From Flavobacteriales bacterium (lineage in GTDB: Bacteria > Bacteroidota > Bacteroidia > Flavobacteriales_F > PHOS-HE28), in assembly GCA_017987115.1 (NCBI GenBank), contig JAGNUG010000009.1, forward strand, positions 1-59,855: a DNA stretch of 59,855 nucleotides, read 5' to 3'. Each line of letters opens with the position of its first letter. Within the stretch, counting starts at the first letter, position 1. The notes beneath the pieces were generated by a model. The model had not been told where the DNA came from and searched no databases. It was given only the letters and a program-made list of their open reading frames with translations. This document shows positions 20,239 to 29,508 of this stretch, in pieces. Both the position numbers and the translations under genes were made by a program.

Positions 20239-20442
20239 ATGTCTTTTCTTCCTCTGTCCATTCTTCTTGGTATGATCGGTCCTTGGCAGATCGTTCTGGT
20301 AGTTGTGGTGCTTTTGCTTCTGTTCGGTGGTAAGAAGATCCCTGAACTCATGCGTGGTCTTGGTCAAGGCATGAAGGAGTTCAAGGATGCTAGTAAAGAC
20401 CTCAAGGACGACAGTAAATCCAAGGACGAGACCAAGTCCTGA
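20239..20442 (+). CDS. tatA: Sec-independent protein translocase subunit TatA
   Basis: The 67-residue protein has one membrane helix ([17 protein letters not shown]), the hinge [16 protein letters not shown], and a charged amphipathic tail ending in lysine and aspartate residues. This is the TatA/TatE layout. TatA oligomers form the passage for folded proteins carrying twin-arginine signals and need TatC, which is not in this window. An ORF open from 20185 overlaps the upstream gene, so the ATG at 20239 is preferred. The next gene begins 8 bp after the stop. Confidence 0.9.
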   Translation: MSFLPLSILLGMIGPWQIVLVVVVLLLLFGGKKIPELMRGLGQGMKEFKDASKDLKDDSKSKDETKS

Positions 20443-20449
20443 CCCCGTT

Positions 20450-21853
20450 GTGCCTACCGCTAAGACCTTTTCCGAGCAGAAAGAGGTGTTGTCCACGGGC
20501 GGCAGTGTGCTTGCTGCTACTGAAGCAGCACTGGCTTCCGCCGTCTCAAAAAAGGACCTGAACGCTTTTTTGGAACTCTTCACCACATCAGCTATTGCAC
20601 AAGCAAAAGCGGTCGATTCCAAGCGCGAGGCCGGTAAAGCAGGACCATTGGCCGGGATGGTCATTAGCATCAAGGACAACCTCTGTTATAAGGACCATAT
20701 GGTGAGTGCATCTTCCAAGATGTTGGAAGGATTCACATCGCTTTATACGGCCACTGCCGTTGAACGCCTTCTGGCTGCTGATGCAGTGATCATCGGCCGC
20801 ACCAATTGCGATGAGTTCGCTATGGGCAGTAGCAATGAGAACAGCGCCTTCGGTAACGTAAAGAACCCCGTGAACACCAACATGGTACCTGGCGGATCAA
20901 GCGGTGGTGCAGCAGCATCCGTAGCTGCGGATATTGTTCATGTGGCCTTGGGAAGTGATACCGGTGGAAGTATTCGTCAGCCTGCGTCGTTCACTGGTAC
21001 GATCGGCTTCAAGCCCACATACGGCCGTATCAGTCGTTACGGGTTGATCGCGTTTGCCAGCAGTTTCGATCAGATCGGACCTTTTGCACACACGATCGAT
21101 GATGTGTCCGCGGTTTATCAAGCTATGGCCGGACACGACCCCAAAGACAGTACCACAAGCCGTAAGCCGGTAGAACCTATCACCTTGGCCGATCCCGGAA
21201 AACTGCGTATTGGATATTTCCGGGAAGGAGTGGAACGCGATGGCATGGACCCTGAAGTCGTCGCCCACTTAAAAGCCCATATCGAACGGTTGAAAGCCGA
21301 AGGGCATACCGTAGAGCCCGTGGAAGTACCCTTGCTCGATCACCAAGTGCCTGCCTATTATATCCTCGCAACGGCCGAAGCAAGTAGCAACTTGGCCAGA
21401 TTCGATGGAATACACTACGGCCATCGCAGCTCAAAAGCCAGTGGCGTAGAAGAAACCTATCGTTTTAGCCGTTCAGAAGGCTTTGGCCCTGAGGTTCAGC
21501 GACGTATTCTACTTGGCACATTCGTTCTGAGTGCCGGTTATTACGATGCGTATTACGCACAAGCCCAACGTGTGCGCCGCATTATTCGCGATCGTACGAT
21601 CGAGGCCTGTTCAACATATGACATTCTGTTAGGCCCTACTTGCCCAAGTACCGCTTTTGAACATGGCGCAGTGAAAGATCCCATTGCGATGTATTTGCAG
21701 GACATTTTCACCGTGCAAGCAAACTTGGCCGGTGTGCCTGCCATCAGCTTACCTACTGGAACGCACACCAACGGGCTGACTTATGGAATCCAGCTAACCG
21801 CTGCTCCTTTTGCCGAGGCGAAGCTATTAGCAACCGCCAAGCGATTGTTCTAA
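20450..21853 (+). CDS. gatA: Asp-tRNA(Asn)/Glu-tRNA(Gln) amidotransferase subunit A
   Basis: The 467-residue amidase subunit of GatCAB releases ammonia from glutamine, which is used to convert Glu-tRNA(Gln) or Asp-tRNA(Asn) to the correct amide. The amidase-signature triad is visible: Lys in ISIKDNL, the cis-Ser in GGSSGG, and the nucleophile Ser in SDTGGSIRQPA. The stretches GRTNCDEFAMGSSNENSAF and FKPTYGRISRYG are characteristic of GatA rather than of generic amidases. A longer frame starts inside tatA (20387), but GTG at 20450 lies 8 bp after the tatA stop and gives the usual length. gatB and gatC are not in the window. Confidence 0.95.
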   Translation: MPTAKTFSEQKEVLSTGGSVLAATEAALASAVSKKDLNAFLELFTTSAIAQAKAVDSKREAGKAGPLAGMVISIKDNLCYKDHMVSASSKMLEGFTSLYTATAVERLLAADAVIIGRTNCDEFAMGSSNENSAFGNVKNPVNTNMVPGGSSGGAAASVAADIVHVALGSDTGGSIRQPASFTGTIGFKPTYGRISRYGLIAFASSFDQIGPFAHTIDDVSAVYQAMAGHDPKDSTTSRKPVEPITLADPGKLRIGYFREGVERDGMDPEVVAHLKAHIERLKAEGHTVEPVEVPLLDHQVPAYYILATAEASSNLARFDGIHYGHRSSKASGVEETYRFSRSEGFGPEVQRRILLGTFVLSAGYYDAYYAQAQRVRRIIRDRTIEACSTYDILLGPTCPSTAFEHGAVKDPIAMYLQDIFTVQANLAGVPAISLPTGTHTNGLTYGIQLTAAPFAEAKLLATAKRLF

Positions 21854-21982
21854 TGGTGTCCATATCTTGCTGATGTTCAGCGTTGAGAAAGAAACATTAA
21901 CACATCGCAACTACAACAAACGCATCAGAAAGTCCGTATTAGGTATAACTTCGCCCACATCGCTAAGATGTTGTAGCTTTCA

Positions 21983-23488
21983 ATGCCTATTCGCCACATA
22001 GCATTTTTCTTAATTGCGATGCCGTTTGCTCTTCGAGCGCAACCGGTTGACGAGGTTATCTACATGCCGGATACGGTCGTGACCGTGTTGTTGGAAGATG
22101 ACCCGGTCATTGCGAGCATTGATGCACTGGCCAAACTTCCATGGATCGCTAATTCGACCTTCACGACGGACACAGGTCATCACAACGTCCATGGTTTTGC
22201 AGCCGATGTTGTGCCGGAATGGCCTAAAGAAAAAGTGCGGGAACGGGTAGTCGACCTGGACGCTGAAACACCTTTCGATCTGACCTATAATGATGTGGTG
22301 GACTCGTACATCAACTTGTACGTGACACGCAAACGTGAGATGAGCAGCCGCATGCTCGGTCTCTCTGAATTGTATTTCCCGATCTTTGAAGAAGCTCTGG
22401 ATCGGCACAATATGCCGTTGGAACTGAAGTACCTCGCTGTTGTAGAAAGCGCATTGAACCCTTCAGTACACAGCCGAGCTGGTGCTGCCGGGTTATGGCA
22501 ATTCATGCTTCCAACGGGTCGCTCCTACGGTATGAACGTTACGAGCTATGTTGACGAGCGCCACGATGTTTACAAGAGCACGGAAGCTGCTTGTCTTTAC
22601 CTGAAGCACTTGTATGGCATGTACGATGATTGGTCCATGGCCTTGGCTGCCTACAACTGCGGTCCAGGCAATGTGAACAAGGCCATTCGTCGAAGCGGGG
22701 GATCACGGGATTACTGGTCCATCTATGGTCACCTGCCTAGAGAAACCCGAGGTTATGTGCCTGCATTCATCGCTGTGAATTATTTGTTCGAGCACCACGC
22801 TGACCATAACTTGTACCCCGTAGAACCTGCATACCGTGCATTTGATGTTGACACCGTGCAAGTGGATTATGCATTGGACCTGCGCAGCGTAGCGGCAGTT
22901 ACCGGCGTGGATACGAATGCCTTGCTGGCATTGAACCCAATGTTGAAGCTGGGTGTTGTTCCAGCCTCAGCCAAAGAGACCACTGTGTATTTACCCACCG
23001 CTGCGGCGGGAATTTATGTTGCGAACGAGGAAGACTTCCGGAAACGAACCATTGTTGCGCCTCCAATCTCAGAACCAACAGCCATTGTGGTCGCCAATAC
23101 TGCTCCCGCAGGAATAACCAAAAACCGCTATCATACCGTTAGACGGGGTGAGTCACTTGGTGTGATCGCAAACAAGTACCGCATTTCGGTTTCCCAATTG
23201 AAAAGCATGAATGGCATCCGTGGCACCATGATCAAGGCCGGACAAAAACTTGTGGTCGGTAAACACACGGAAACAGCCTCTGTAATTACTGGGTCAAAGG
23301 CAACTGAAGTTCCTACCAAGAACATGGCATATACGTACCACACGGTACAGCCGGGCGATACATTGTGGGACATCGCCAACATGTACCCCGGTACTTCCGT
23401 GGACGACCTGAAGCGCTTGAACTCCACCGCGGTGAGCCGTGGCTTGAAGCCAGGTCAGAAGATCAAGATAAAGGCTCAAGGCACTTGA
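21983..23488 (+). CDS. MltD-like lytic transglycosylase with two LysM domains
   Basis: This 501-residue exported protein has a short signal peptide (AFFLIAMPFALRAQ). A transglycosylase SLT domain spans about 125-260, with the catalytic Glu in LAVVESALNP, then GAAGLWQFM and AAYNCGPGNVNKAI. Two LysM domains at the C-terminus begin YHTVRRGESL (about 380) and YHTVQPGDTL (about 452). It should cleave the glycan strands of peptidoglycan to anhydro-muropeptides while LysM holds it to the wall. This layout is that of MltD. The 129-bp gap upstream suggests its own transcription start. Its position beside EnvC and TatA strengthens the cell-wall theme of this region. Confidence 0.92.
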   Translation: MPIRHIAFFLIAMPFALRAQPVDEVIYMPDTVVTVLLEDDPVIASIDALAKLPWIANSTFTTDTGHHNVHGFAADVVPEWPKEKVRERVVDLDAETPFDLTYNDVVDSYINLYVTRKREMSSRMLGLSELYFPIFEEALDRHNMPLELKYLAVVESALNPSVHSRAGAAGLWQFMLPTGRSYGMNVTSYVDERHDVYKSTEAACLYLKHLYGMYDDWSMALAAYNCGPGNVNKAIRRSGGSRDYWSIYGHLPRETRGYVPAFIAVNYLFEHHADHNLYPVEPAYRAFDVDTVQVDYALDLRSVAAVTGVDTNALLALNPMLKLGVVPASAKETTVYLPTAAAGIYVANEEDFRKRTIVAPPISEPTAIVVANTAPAGITKNRYHTVRRGESLGVIANKYRISVSQLKSMNGIRGTMIKAGQKLVVGKHTETASVITGSKATEVPTKNMAYTYHTVQPGDTLWDIANMYPGTSVDDLKRLNSTAVSRGLKPGQKIKIKAQGT

Positions 23489-23587
23489 TCATCGGAGAAC
23501 TCGCCCAACTTTTTCACGCTTCGTCGTATTGATCCAAGTACTTGATGTTGGTCGCGAATTACTCGCGTTCATGTCACGCAAGGATCA

Positions 23588-23600
23588 CGATCGTTGATAA
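23588..23600 (+). repeat. Intergenic 13-mer CGATCGTTGATAA, copy 1
   Basis: Identical 13-mers lie at 47236-47248 (inverted), 47445-47457 and 55437-55449, each between genes. Here it is flanked by the small arms AGGATC and GATCCT and lies about 60 bp upstream of the 87-residue gene. Confidence 0.6.
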
Positions 23601-23630
23601 AAGATCCTCGGCATTGGATGGGGTCCGCTG

Positions 23631-23638
23631 TACCTTTA
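23631..23638 (+). promoter_or_regulatory. Possible -7 element for the 87-residue gene
   Basis: TACCTTTA matches TAnnTTTG except at the last base and lies 20 bp before the ATG at 23658. No well-spaced TTG is evident. Confidence 0.4.
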
Positions 23639-23657
23639 TAGCAGTAGCCCCCTCGCA

Positions 23658-23921
23658 ATGGACACTAAGATCATTAAAAAGCACGCCCATAAACATTGTC
23701 GTTTCAAACTGCGAAATGGTCGCGAAGTGTTTGGCGTTATCTGGGAGGTCAAGACCGCAGAGAACCCACTGCAAGAAGGTGCAGCCGATGGGGATACCAA
23801 TCAGTTGTTCTTTGCAAGCATTGGAGATTATGAGCGGCTACAGAGCCGTTCCGGTGAACCGATCAATGTAATCCCCATGTTGCCGGAAGACATCATGCTC
23901 GTTGAAAGCATTGCGGTCTGA
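23658..23921 (+). CDS. Small uncharacterised cytoplasmic protein (87 aa)
   Basis: I do not recognise an assigned function. The 87-residue protein has no signal peptide or membrane helix. It starts with a basic segment (KIIKKHAHKHCRFKLRNGRE), continues with a VFGVIWEV strand, and ends with LFFASIGDYERL and PMLPEDIMLVESI. The alternation suggests a small beta-rich fold. The pattern NGREVFGVIWE loosely recalls the first strands of Sm-like barrels, but this is weak. The ATG follows a possible -7 element, and coding is likely because composition and start context fit. It stands alone between the MltD-like gene and convergent ptrB. Confidence 0.65.
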   Translation: MDTKIIKKHAHKHCRFKLRNGREVFGVIWEVKTAENPLQEGAADGDTNQLFFASIGDYERLQSRSGEPINVIPMLPEDIMLVESIAV

Positions 23922-23943
23922 TCAGCAAGCGTTCATAGGCTGT

Positions 23944-26058
23944 TCAAGTATTGTTCAGGCCCGCCTGTTCGATCAGGAAAGCATAGATCAATGCGGTTTC
24001 CTTTAATGATTCGAACCTACCCGTAGCACCACCATGGCCTGCTTCCAGATCGGTGTGCAACAATATGGGCGCTTCACCCTTTTGATGTGTTCTTAGCCGT
24101 TGAACCCACTTCGCGGGTTCCCAATATTGTACTTGGCTATCATGGAGCCCTGTGATCACCAATACGGCCGGGTACTCGGCATCCTTAACGTTGTCGTAGG
24201 GCGAGTAGCTCAACATGCGTTCATAGGCCTCTTTCTCATTCGGGTCTCCCCACTCCTCATACTCACCCGTGGTCAGTGGAATGGTGTCATCCAACATAGT
24301 GGTTACCACATCCACAAAAGGAACCTCGGCAACAACCGCTTTCCACAGGTCCGGACGCATGTTCAATACAGCACCGACCAACAATCCGCCAGCACTTCCA
24401 CCCCATGCGAACAATCGCTCAGGATCAGCGTATTTCCGATCAACCAATGCCACTGCGCAGTCGATGAAATCCGTGAACGTATTGAGCTTGTATTCCAAAC
24501 GGCCGTTATCATACCACGCTCTGCCCAGCTCTTCACCACCGCGAACATGTGCTATTGCGAACACGAACCCTCGATCCAAAAGACTCAAGCGCGCACTTCC
24601 GAAAACAGGGTCTATACTGTGCCCGTAGCTCCCATAACCATACAGCAATAGTGGAGCCGTGCCGTCCAGCGAAGTGCCTATGCGATGAACCAACGACACG
24701 GGTACCTTAACACCATCACGTGCAGTTACCCAAATGCGTTCACTCTTGTAATTCGCGGCATCGAAATCCCCGACCACTTCTTGTTGTTTCAACAGCGTAT
24801 CCTTGGTCGTATTCAGGTCGTGCAGATAAACGCCACTCGGTGTGGTAAGCGAGGTATAGCCGAACCGCAATTGATCCGAATTCCACTCCGCATTAATCCC
24901 AGTGTAACACACATACGCTGGATCATTGAACGCGATCTCATGTTCATGACCATCACTGATCCGTCGTACTAGGATATGAGGAAGCCCTTCACTCCGCTCA
25001 CTGAATACCAAGTGGTCCTTGAATACATCCACATCTTCCAACAGCACGTTCGGATCATGCGGCAGTACCTCCTTCCACTTCGTTTTGTCATGGGTATCGG
25101 TTTCGGCGCATTCCATCAACCGGAAATTAGTTGCGTTCCAGTTGGTCATGATGTACCACTTACCAGCCTCTTCCGGAGCCGTTCCGGGTACATGTATAAT
25201 GGAATGTTCGTGCTCTTCTTCTCGCGGGAGAAAGACCTTGAACGTTCCTTCGGGCTCGTCCACCGGGAGAATTAAATGCTCACTACTGAAACTACTATCA
25301 GTGTTAATGATCATGAATTGATCAGAACGGCTGCGGTAGATATCACAGCTGAAAGTCACATCTTTTTCTTCATATACGAGTACATCAGAACCAGGATCAG
25401 ACCCTAGAATGTGCTTATAGATCCGATAGCTCCGCAAGGTCTCATCCTGTCTGGCATAGAAGACCGTATGTTCATTTGCAAATGCGCAACCGCCCCCGGT
25501 ATCGGGGATGATATCCGCAAGTTCTTTACCCGTGCTCAGGTCTCGAAAACGAAGTTCATATTGCCGACGACCGACCGTATCGACACTGTAACCAATGATC
25601 GTATTGGTCGGATCTATCTCGTAATCGGCAAGATCGAAATAAGCTGAGTCTGCCGCCAATATATTCTCATTCAGGATATCTTCTGGAACTGCATCCGGTT
25701 CATCTTTTCGACGCACATGTACGGGATATTCTTTGCCTTCTTCGTACCGGTGATGGTACCAATATCCATTCTCCCGATAAGGCACACTTAGGTCGGTTTC
25801 CTTGATACGCCCCTTGATCTCTTCGTAAAGCTTCTCGCGCAACCCAGCAACAGGGGCCAATACGGCCTCGCTATACGCGTTCTCCGCAGCGAGGTGGGCA
25901 ATGACCTCCTGTGTGTGCTCATCGTGCGGCACAGTGACACGCTGAATTTCGGTAAGACGCATCCAATAGTAGGCGTCGTGCCGTGTGTGCCCATGTACCG
26001 TTATCGCTTTGACCTTCTGCGTTGCAATTGGAGGCACGTGCCGAATAGGGAATTCCAT
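23944..26058 (-). CDS. ptrB: Oligopeptidase B (prolyl oligopeptidase family S9)
   Basis: The 704-residue serine peptidase cuts short peptides after basic residues in the known family. Residues 1-410 form the gating beta-propeller, with YYWMR and a YHHRYEEGKEYPVHVRR stretch. The C-terminal alpha/beta hydrolase holds the triad: Ser in GGSAGGLL, Asp in TGLHDSQVQYWEP and His in EAGHGG. YGYGSYGHSIDP and EVPFVDVVTTMLDD are typical of oligopeptidase B. No signal peptide is seen, so it acts in the cytoplasm. It is 31 bp downstream of recO on the same strand, but it has its own candidate -7 element. Confidence 0.93.
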   Translation of the reverse strand: MEFPIRHVPPIATQKVKAITVHGHTRHDAYYWMRLTEIQRVTVPHDEHTQEVIAHLAAENAYSEAVLAPVAGLREKLYEEIKGRIKETDLSVPYRENGYWYHHRYEEGKEYPVHVRRKDEPDAVPEDILNENILAADSAYFDLADYEIDPTNTIIGYSVDTVGRRQYELRFRDLSTGKELADIIPDTGGGCAFANEHTVFYARQDETLRSYRIYKHILGSDPGSDVLVYEEKDVTFSCDIYRSRSDQFMIINTDSSFSSEHLILPVDEPEGTFKVFLPREEEHEHSIIHVPGTAPEEAGKWYIMTNWNATNFRLMECAETDTHDKTKWKEVLPHDPNVLLEDVDVFKDHLVFSERSEGLPHILVRRISDGHEHEIAFNDPAYVCYTGINAEWNSDQLRFGYTSLTTPSGVYLHDLNTTKDTLLKQQEVVGDFDAANYKSERIWVTARDGVKVPVSLVHRIGTSLDGTAPLLLYGYGSYGHSIDPVFGSARLSLLDRGFVFAIAHVRGGEELGRAWYDNGRLEYKLNTFTDFIDCAVALVDRKYADPERLFAWGGSAGGLLVGAVLNMRPDLWKAVVAEVPFVDVVTTMLDDTIPLTTGEYEEWGDPNEKEAYERMLSYSPYDNVKDAEYPAVLVITGLHDSQVQYWEPAKWVQRLRTHQKGEAPILLHTDLEAGHGGATGRFESLKETALIYAFLIEQAGLNNT

Positions 26059-26070
26059 GATCTAAAATAC

Positions 26071-26082
26071 GGCTGCAAGTTA
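26071..26082 (-). promoter_or_regulatory. Possible -7 element for ptrB (TAACTTGCAGCC)
   Basis: Read on the minus strand, TAACTTGCAGCC lies 12 bases before the ATG at 26058. It resembles TAnnTTTG followed by CAGCC, as in the prs and GNAT-gene promoters, but lacks one T. The closely similar TACCTTGCAGCCG precedes rnr. Confidence 0.35.
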
Positions 26083-26089
26083 CGGACCC

Positions 26090-26827
26090 CTAGCCCAGTA
26101 CTTGATGTAGTACTGCTGGTGAGCGCATTTCACCTAACCCGGTCACATGCAAACGAAAGTATAGCAGGAGGCGCTCCAGAAGCTCTCGTCTCTGCGAGGC
26201 AGGAATTGTAATTGTTGCCATCGAACGGAAATTCACCTGAAGCAGTTGAGCTAGAATAGCACTCAATGAGGGCCCGAGCGTATGTCCCACCGGTTCGGTG
26301 CGCGGGGCAGATAGCGCATCAGCACTTTCAACGAAATGCCCTTCCTTAAGGTCGAACCTGTCCTCGCCGTGTCTGGGAGGTTCCGGGTAGAACCCAAGAT
26401 GCCCTGAGAGTTGCACCAACAGAACCAATGGAAAACAGCGCACATCGGGTGCAGTATCCATTGCTTCCAACGCTTCATCAACAAATGTGAACAGATCCGG
26501 ATCTTCAGATTCCTCACGTAGCACTTTGTAGAGCAGTTCTTGGGTAAACAGTGCCAGCGTGCCACGCACAGCATCCACATGAAGCTGTGTATAGGGCCTT
26601 TCGACGCGGAGCTCACGAACGGTGTGTAATTCACGTTCCGCATTCTCGGTAACGACCAGCTCCACCCGTGATAACGGAAGTAATGCTGCCGGGGCGACTC
26701 CACCCTTCCCGCCAGAGCGGACCATGTAACTGCGTAACCCGAATTGTTCAGTGTATGCTTTCAGCACAACGGTCCTGTCACCGTGCTTTATGGTCCGCAA
26801 TACAACAGCACGCGTGGTATGTAGCAT
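26090..26827 (-). CDS. recO: DNA repair protein RecO
   Basis: The 245-residue protein matches RecO, which with RecF and RecR loads RecA on SSB-coated single strands. The N-terminal OB-fold begins MLHTTRAVVLRTIKHGDRTV and contains FGLRSYMVRSGG. The helical C-terminal half has LFTQELLYKVLREEE-like residues and a region like FPLVLLVQLSGHLGFYP. The four-Cys zinc cluster present in some RecO proteins is absent. It lies 5 bp from the PorZ-like gene on the same strand, and I recall recO beside porZ in many Bacteroidota. Confidence 0.92.
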   Translation of the reverse strand: MLHTTRAVVLRTIKHGDRTVVLKAYTEQFGLRSYMVRSGGKGGVAPAALLPLSRVELVVTENAERELHTVRELRVERPYTQLHVDAVRGTLALFTQELLYKVLREESEDPDLFTFVDEALEAMDTAPDVRCFPLVLLVQLSGHLGFYPEPPRHGEDRFDLKEGHFVESADALSAPRTEPVGHTLGPSLSAILAQLLQVNFRSMATITIPASQRRELLERLLLYFRLHVTGLGEMRSPAVLHQVLG

Positions 26828-26832
26828 GGCTA

Positions 26833-29199
26833 CTAGCGCGAAACAAGAACCTTGGTGTTACACTTAAAACTTCCGGACAGGTCACTGGCGAAGATCAAAT
26901 ACACACCGGTGCTTGCCCGATTCCCTGCCATGTCATTACCATTCCAAATGGCCTGACCACCAAGCGAGGTCGTGCGGTACACCAAGTTCCCACTAACATC
27001 CGTGATCTTTACTTCACTATCCCGCACCAACCCGGTTATTGCGATCGGTCCTGTATAGTTCGGTGCAACGGGATTCGGAAAAACCTTGGCACAATCACTA
27101 TCGTTACTTCCATCGACCGCATCACTTCGATAGCTCATGATACCGCGGTCCGTTCCAAAGAAGACATCGCCGGTAATCTCGTTCACGGCAATGTCAATAA
27201 TATTATCGCTGGGTAACGGACTATTGGCGGCCGTGAAATGATGGATCTCCTCCTGTCCATCGGATGAGATCAGAAACGCACCGCTTGTCTGGGTGCCGAT
27301 CCATTTACGATCCGCACCATCAACCGCGATCGCGCTCACCGATTCCGTTTCCAACAACAGTTGTGTGTTACCATCCTGCTCGATCAGGATCTGTTGCGCA
27401 TCGAAGCCTTCACTGTCAAATACGGAAGAGGGATTATAGAAAACCGCGACCCCTTTATTCGTACCGATCCAGATCTGACCCTCTTTATCTTCAGCGAAAC
27501 AGTAAACATCCTGAGATGGAAGTCCCCCCTGCCCTTCGATATTCGTAATCAGCTTATAGCGATCATCCCCTGTGTCCAGTATGCTGTTTCCGGGATCGAA
27601 TACCAGTAGTGAATTTCCACGTGGACGAATGACCCAGACATATCCATTGGATGCCGCAAGAATATTTCCAACTAGGGCATTGCCGTTCAAGATCGCGCCA
27701 GGGTCGAACCCCTGCCATTCACCATTCTTCGTATAAACCTGAACGGGTCTGGAGGTATTTGCATTCGAGATCCAGAGGTTTCCTTCCTTATCATAGCTGA
27801 GCCCACCGACATTCACTTTTTCCGGATCATTATTGGTTTCTGCTAGCAATGAACTGTTCTGGTTATTGTAGAATCCAATAGGGACCCTGTCGCGAAATTC
27901 GATCAACCCTTCTTCCCATGATCCGGCAAAAGCATGATTAGGGTCCTTTGGATCAACGGCAACTGATACCACATCATTCACCGCTCCCCCATAACTATTG
28001 GCACCAAGCATTAATGGCGTATTGTCGCGGTCAAATGACATCCAATTTCCGTCCACGTAATTATATAGTCCATCCTTGAGGAAAGTATTGGTCCAATTAC
28101 CCGCCAAGGCACCGCTGGAAACATATACGGCATTTCCACTTGCTGTCAAGGAATGCACGGATGTATGTCTTGGGCCATTCGGAAGGATGGAAGTCCCAAC
28201 ACCATAACCTTCGCCGCGCACAAGACCTATTTTTTGGTCTGCGACCCAAATAATACCATTCTCGCCATGAATGGCCTGTGAAGCCCTTACCTCCGTTCCT
28301 TCATATCCGTATTGAGGTGTCACTTCATCCAGTACCGTGTTCATCCGTTTTATGTCTGTTCTGTGCGCAATAACCACGAACTGTCCATCAAATGAAACAT
28401 TCAAGTTATGATTCTCTCGTCCATATAGCGGCTGAAATGGTTGAAAAATGCCCGAATCGTCCAGTACCAGCAGCGTGTCAGAATCCATTGCGGCCCCGTC
28501 AAAATTCAAAAGCAGCTTTCCTCCAAAGTTCACAACATCGTTGAATGGGCCATTGGACATAGGAGATCCCATGTCAGTGCGTTTGTGCCAATTATCAAAT
28601 GCCGCCAAGTTGGCTGCGTTACGCCAAGCACTGAATAAGCCGGATCGCGTAGCGGCATAGATCGAATCTCCGTAGAATGCAACGCCCGTTACTTCAACTT
28701 GGGAGCCGCCTGGACCAATGAACCAGGTATCCTGCACCTCTCTACCGACCAGGTCGACCTTAACGATCCCGAACCCACAGCTCAAATACGCCGTAGCGCC
28801 CTCGAAGTGGATGCCATAAATGCCCTTGTCGCCCAGGATCGTACTGCGCTTGATGTCATTCATATTATAGCTCGTTCCGCCTTGTATCAGGTCCAAATTC
28901 CCATTGGAATAATACACCACCAACATGCCTAATGGTTCATTCCATGCAATTCCTTGGACCCCTACGTCATTCAATGCATTGACTTTGTTCAAGCGTTCGA
29001 TCTCTCCGGCCGTGGGGTCATATTTGAAAAGTCCCGTTGTAGTAGCACAATACACATTACCACCACCAAGAGCTACACCGATGGTATTGCGATAGGGTAA
29101 ATGATCTTGCCATTGACCGATCGGAGTGGTCTGTGCAAGCGCGCCGACCGGGTCAAGAAGAACAAATAAGAATACGAACAGGGTTGATTTGAGCGTCAT
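26833..29199 (-). CDS. porZ: PorZ-like type IX secretion beta-propeller protein
   Basis: From the ATG at 29199 the protein has 788 residues and a signal peptide (STLFVFLFVLLDPVGALAQ). A longer frame from 29349 adds 50 residues that break the signal peptide and runs close to the tRNA. The start GQWQDHLPYRNTIGVA, with YCATTTGLFKYD, matches PorZ of the T9SS. Two seven-bladed propellers are expected, and the repeats IWIGTNKGVAVFY and RKWIGTQTSGAFLI recall two-component-regulator propellers. The tail (VFPNPVAPNY, NLVYRTTSLGG, ASTGVYLIFAS) is a C-terminal sorting-like domain. In the known system PorZ helps the attachment complex handle A-LPS and the sortase. It is cotranscribed with recO. Confidence 0.88.
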   Translation of the reverse strand: MTLKSTLFVFLFVLLDPVGALAQTTPIGQWQDHLPYRNTIGVALGGGNVYCATTTGLFKYDPTAGEIERLNKVNALNDVGVQGIAWNEPLGMLVVYYSNGNLDLIQGGTSYNMNDIKRSTILGDKGIYGIHFEGATAYLSCGFGIVKVDLVGREVQDTWFIGPGGSQVEVTGVAFYGDSIYAATRSGLFSAWRNAANLAAFDNWHKRTDMGSPMSNGPFNDVVNFGGKLLLNFDGAAMDSDTLLVLDDSGIFQPFQPLYGRENHNLNVSFDGQFVVIAHRTDIKRMNTVLDEVTPQYGYEGTEVRASQAIHGENGIIWVADQKIGLVRGEGYGVGTSILPNGPRHTSVHSLTASGNAVYVSSGALAGNWTNTFLKDGLYNYVDGNWMSFDRDNTPLMLGANSYGGAVNDVVSVAVDPKDPNHAFAGSWEEGLIEFRDRVPIGFYNNQNSSLLAETNNDPEKVNVGGLSYDKEGNLWISNANTSRPVQVYTKNGEWQGFDPGAILNGNALVGNILAASNGYVWVIRPRGNSLLVFDPGNSILDTGDDRYKLITNIEGQGGLPSQDVYCFAEDKEGQIWIGTNKGVAVFYNPSSVFDSEGFDAQQILIEQDGNTQLLLETESVSAIAVDGADRKWIGTQTSGAFLISSDGQEEIHHFTAANSPLPSDNIIDIAVNEITGDVFFGTDRGIMSYRSDAVDGSNDSDCAKVFPNPVAPNYTGPIAITGLVRDSEVKITDVSGNLVYRTTSLGGQAIWNGNDMAGNRASTGVYLIFASDLSGSFKCNTKVLVSR

Positions 29200-29358
29200 G
29201 GATAGTAGAGCGGGCTTTGCTGTGAACGCAATATATCGCCGATCGGTATGGGCCAAGGTAATTTCAAGGATTGGATCATCAACTATTCTTGAACTTGATG
29301 AAGTACCTATGCTACTAAAATCGAAATGCCCCGGATAATTCCGGAGCACTTCTTAGTG

Positions 29359-29429
29359 AGGTCGCGTGCGGATTCGAACCGCAGTAGCAGCTTTTGCAGA
29401 GCTGTGCCTAGCCACTCGGCCACGCGACC
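29359..29429 (-). tRNA. tRNA-Cys (GCA)
   Basis: On the minus strand the 71-nt sequence begins GGTCGCG and ends CGCGACC plus discriminator T, giving a perfect 7-bp acceptor stem. The anticodon arm is CAGCT-CTGCAAA-AGCTG, with anticodon GCA. The T arm contains GGTTCGAATCC. U73 is the known identity base for cysteine tRNA. CCA is not encoded. Confidence 0.96.
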
Positions 29430-29442
29430 GTGAATGGGGCCG

Positions 29443-29450
29443 CGAAGATA
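29443..29450 (-). promoter_or_regulatory. Possible -7 element of the tRNA-Cys gene
   Basis: TATCTTCG on the minus strand, followed by CGGCCCC, lies 13 bp upstream of the tRNA 5' end. It matches TAnnTTTG at all but one position and shares the GC-rich extension seen at other promoters in this window. Confidence 0.4.
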
Positions 29451-29508
29451 CAACAATGGATCAGGCTGAATAAGCCCGATGAATAGAAATTCCAAAACGG
29501 ACGCTGGA

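Noticed and set aside
27614-27628. Further parS sites at about 27614 and 29910
   Set aside because: TTTCCACGTGGACG and CTTCCACGTGGCCC keep only the inner core; the outer arms are not symmetrical and both lie in coding sequence.
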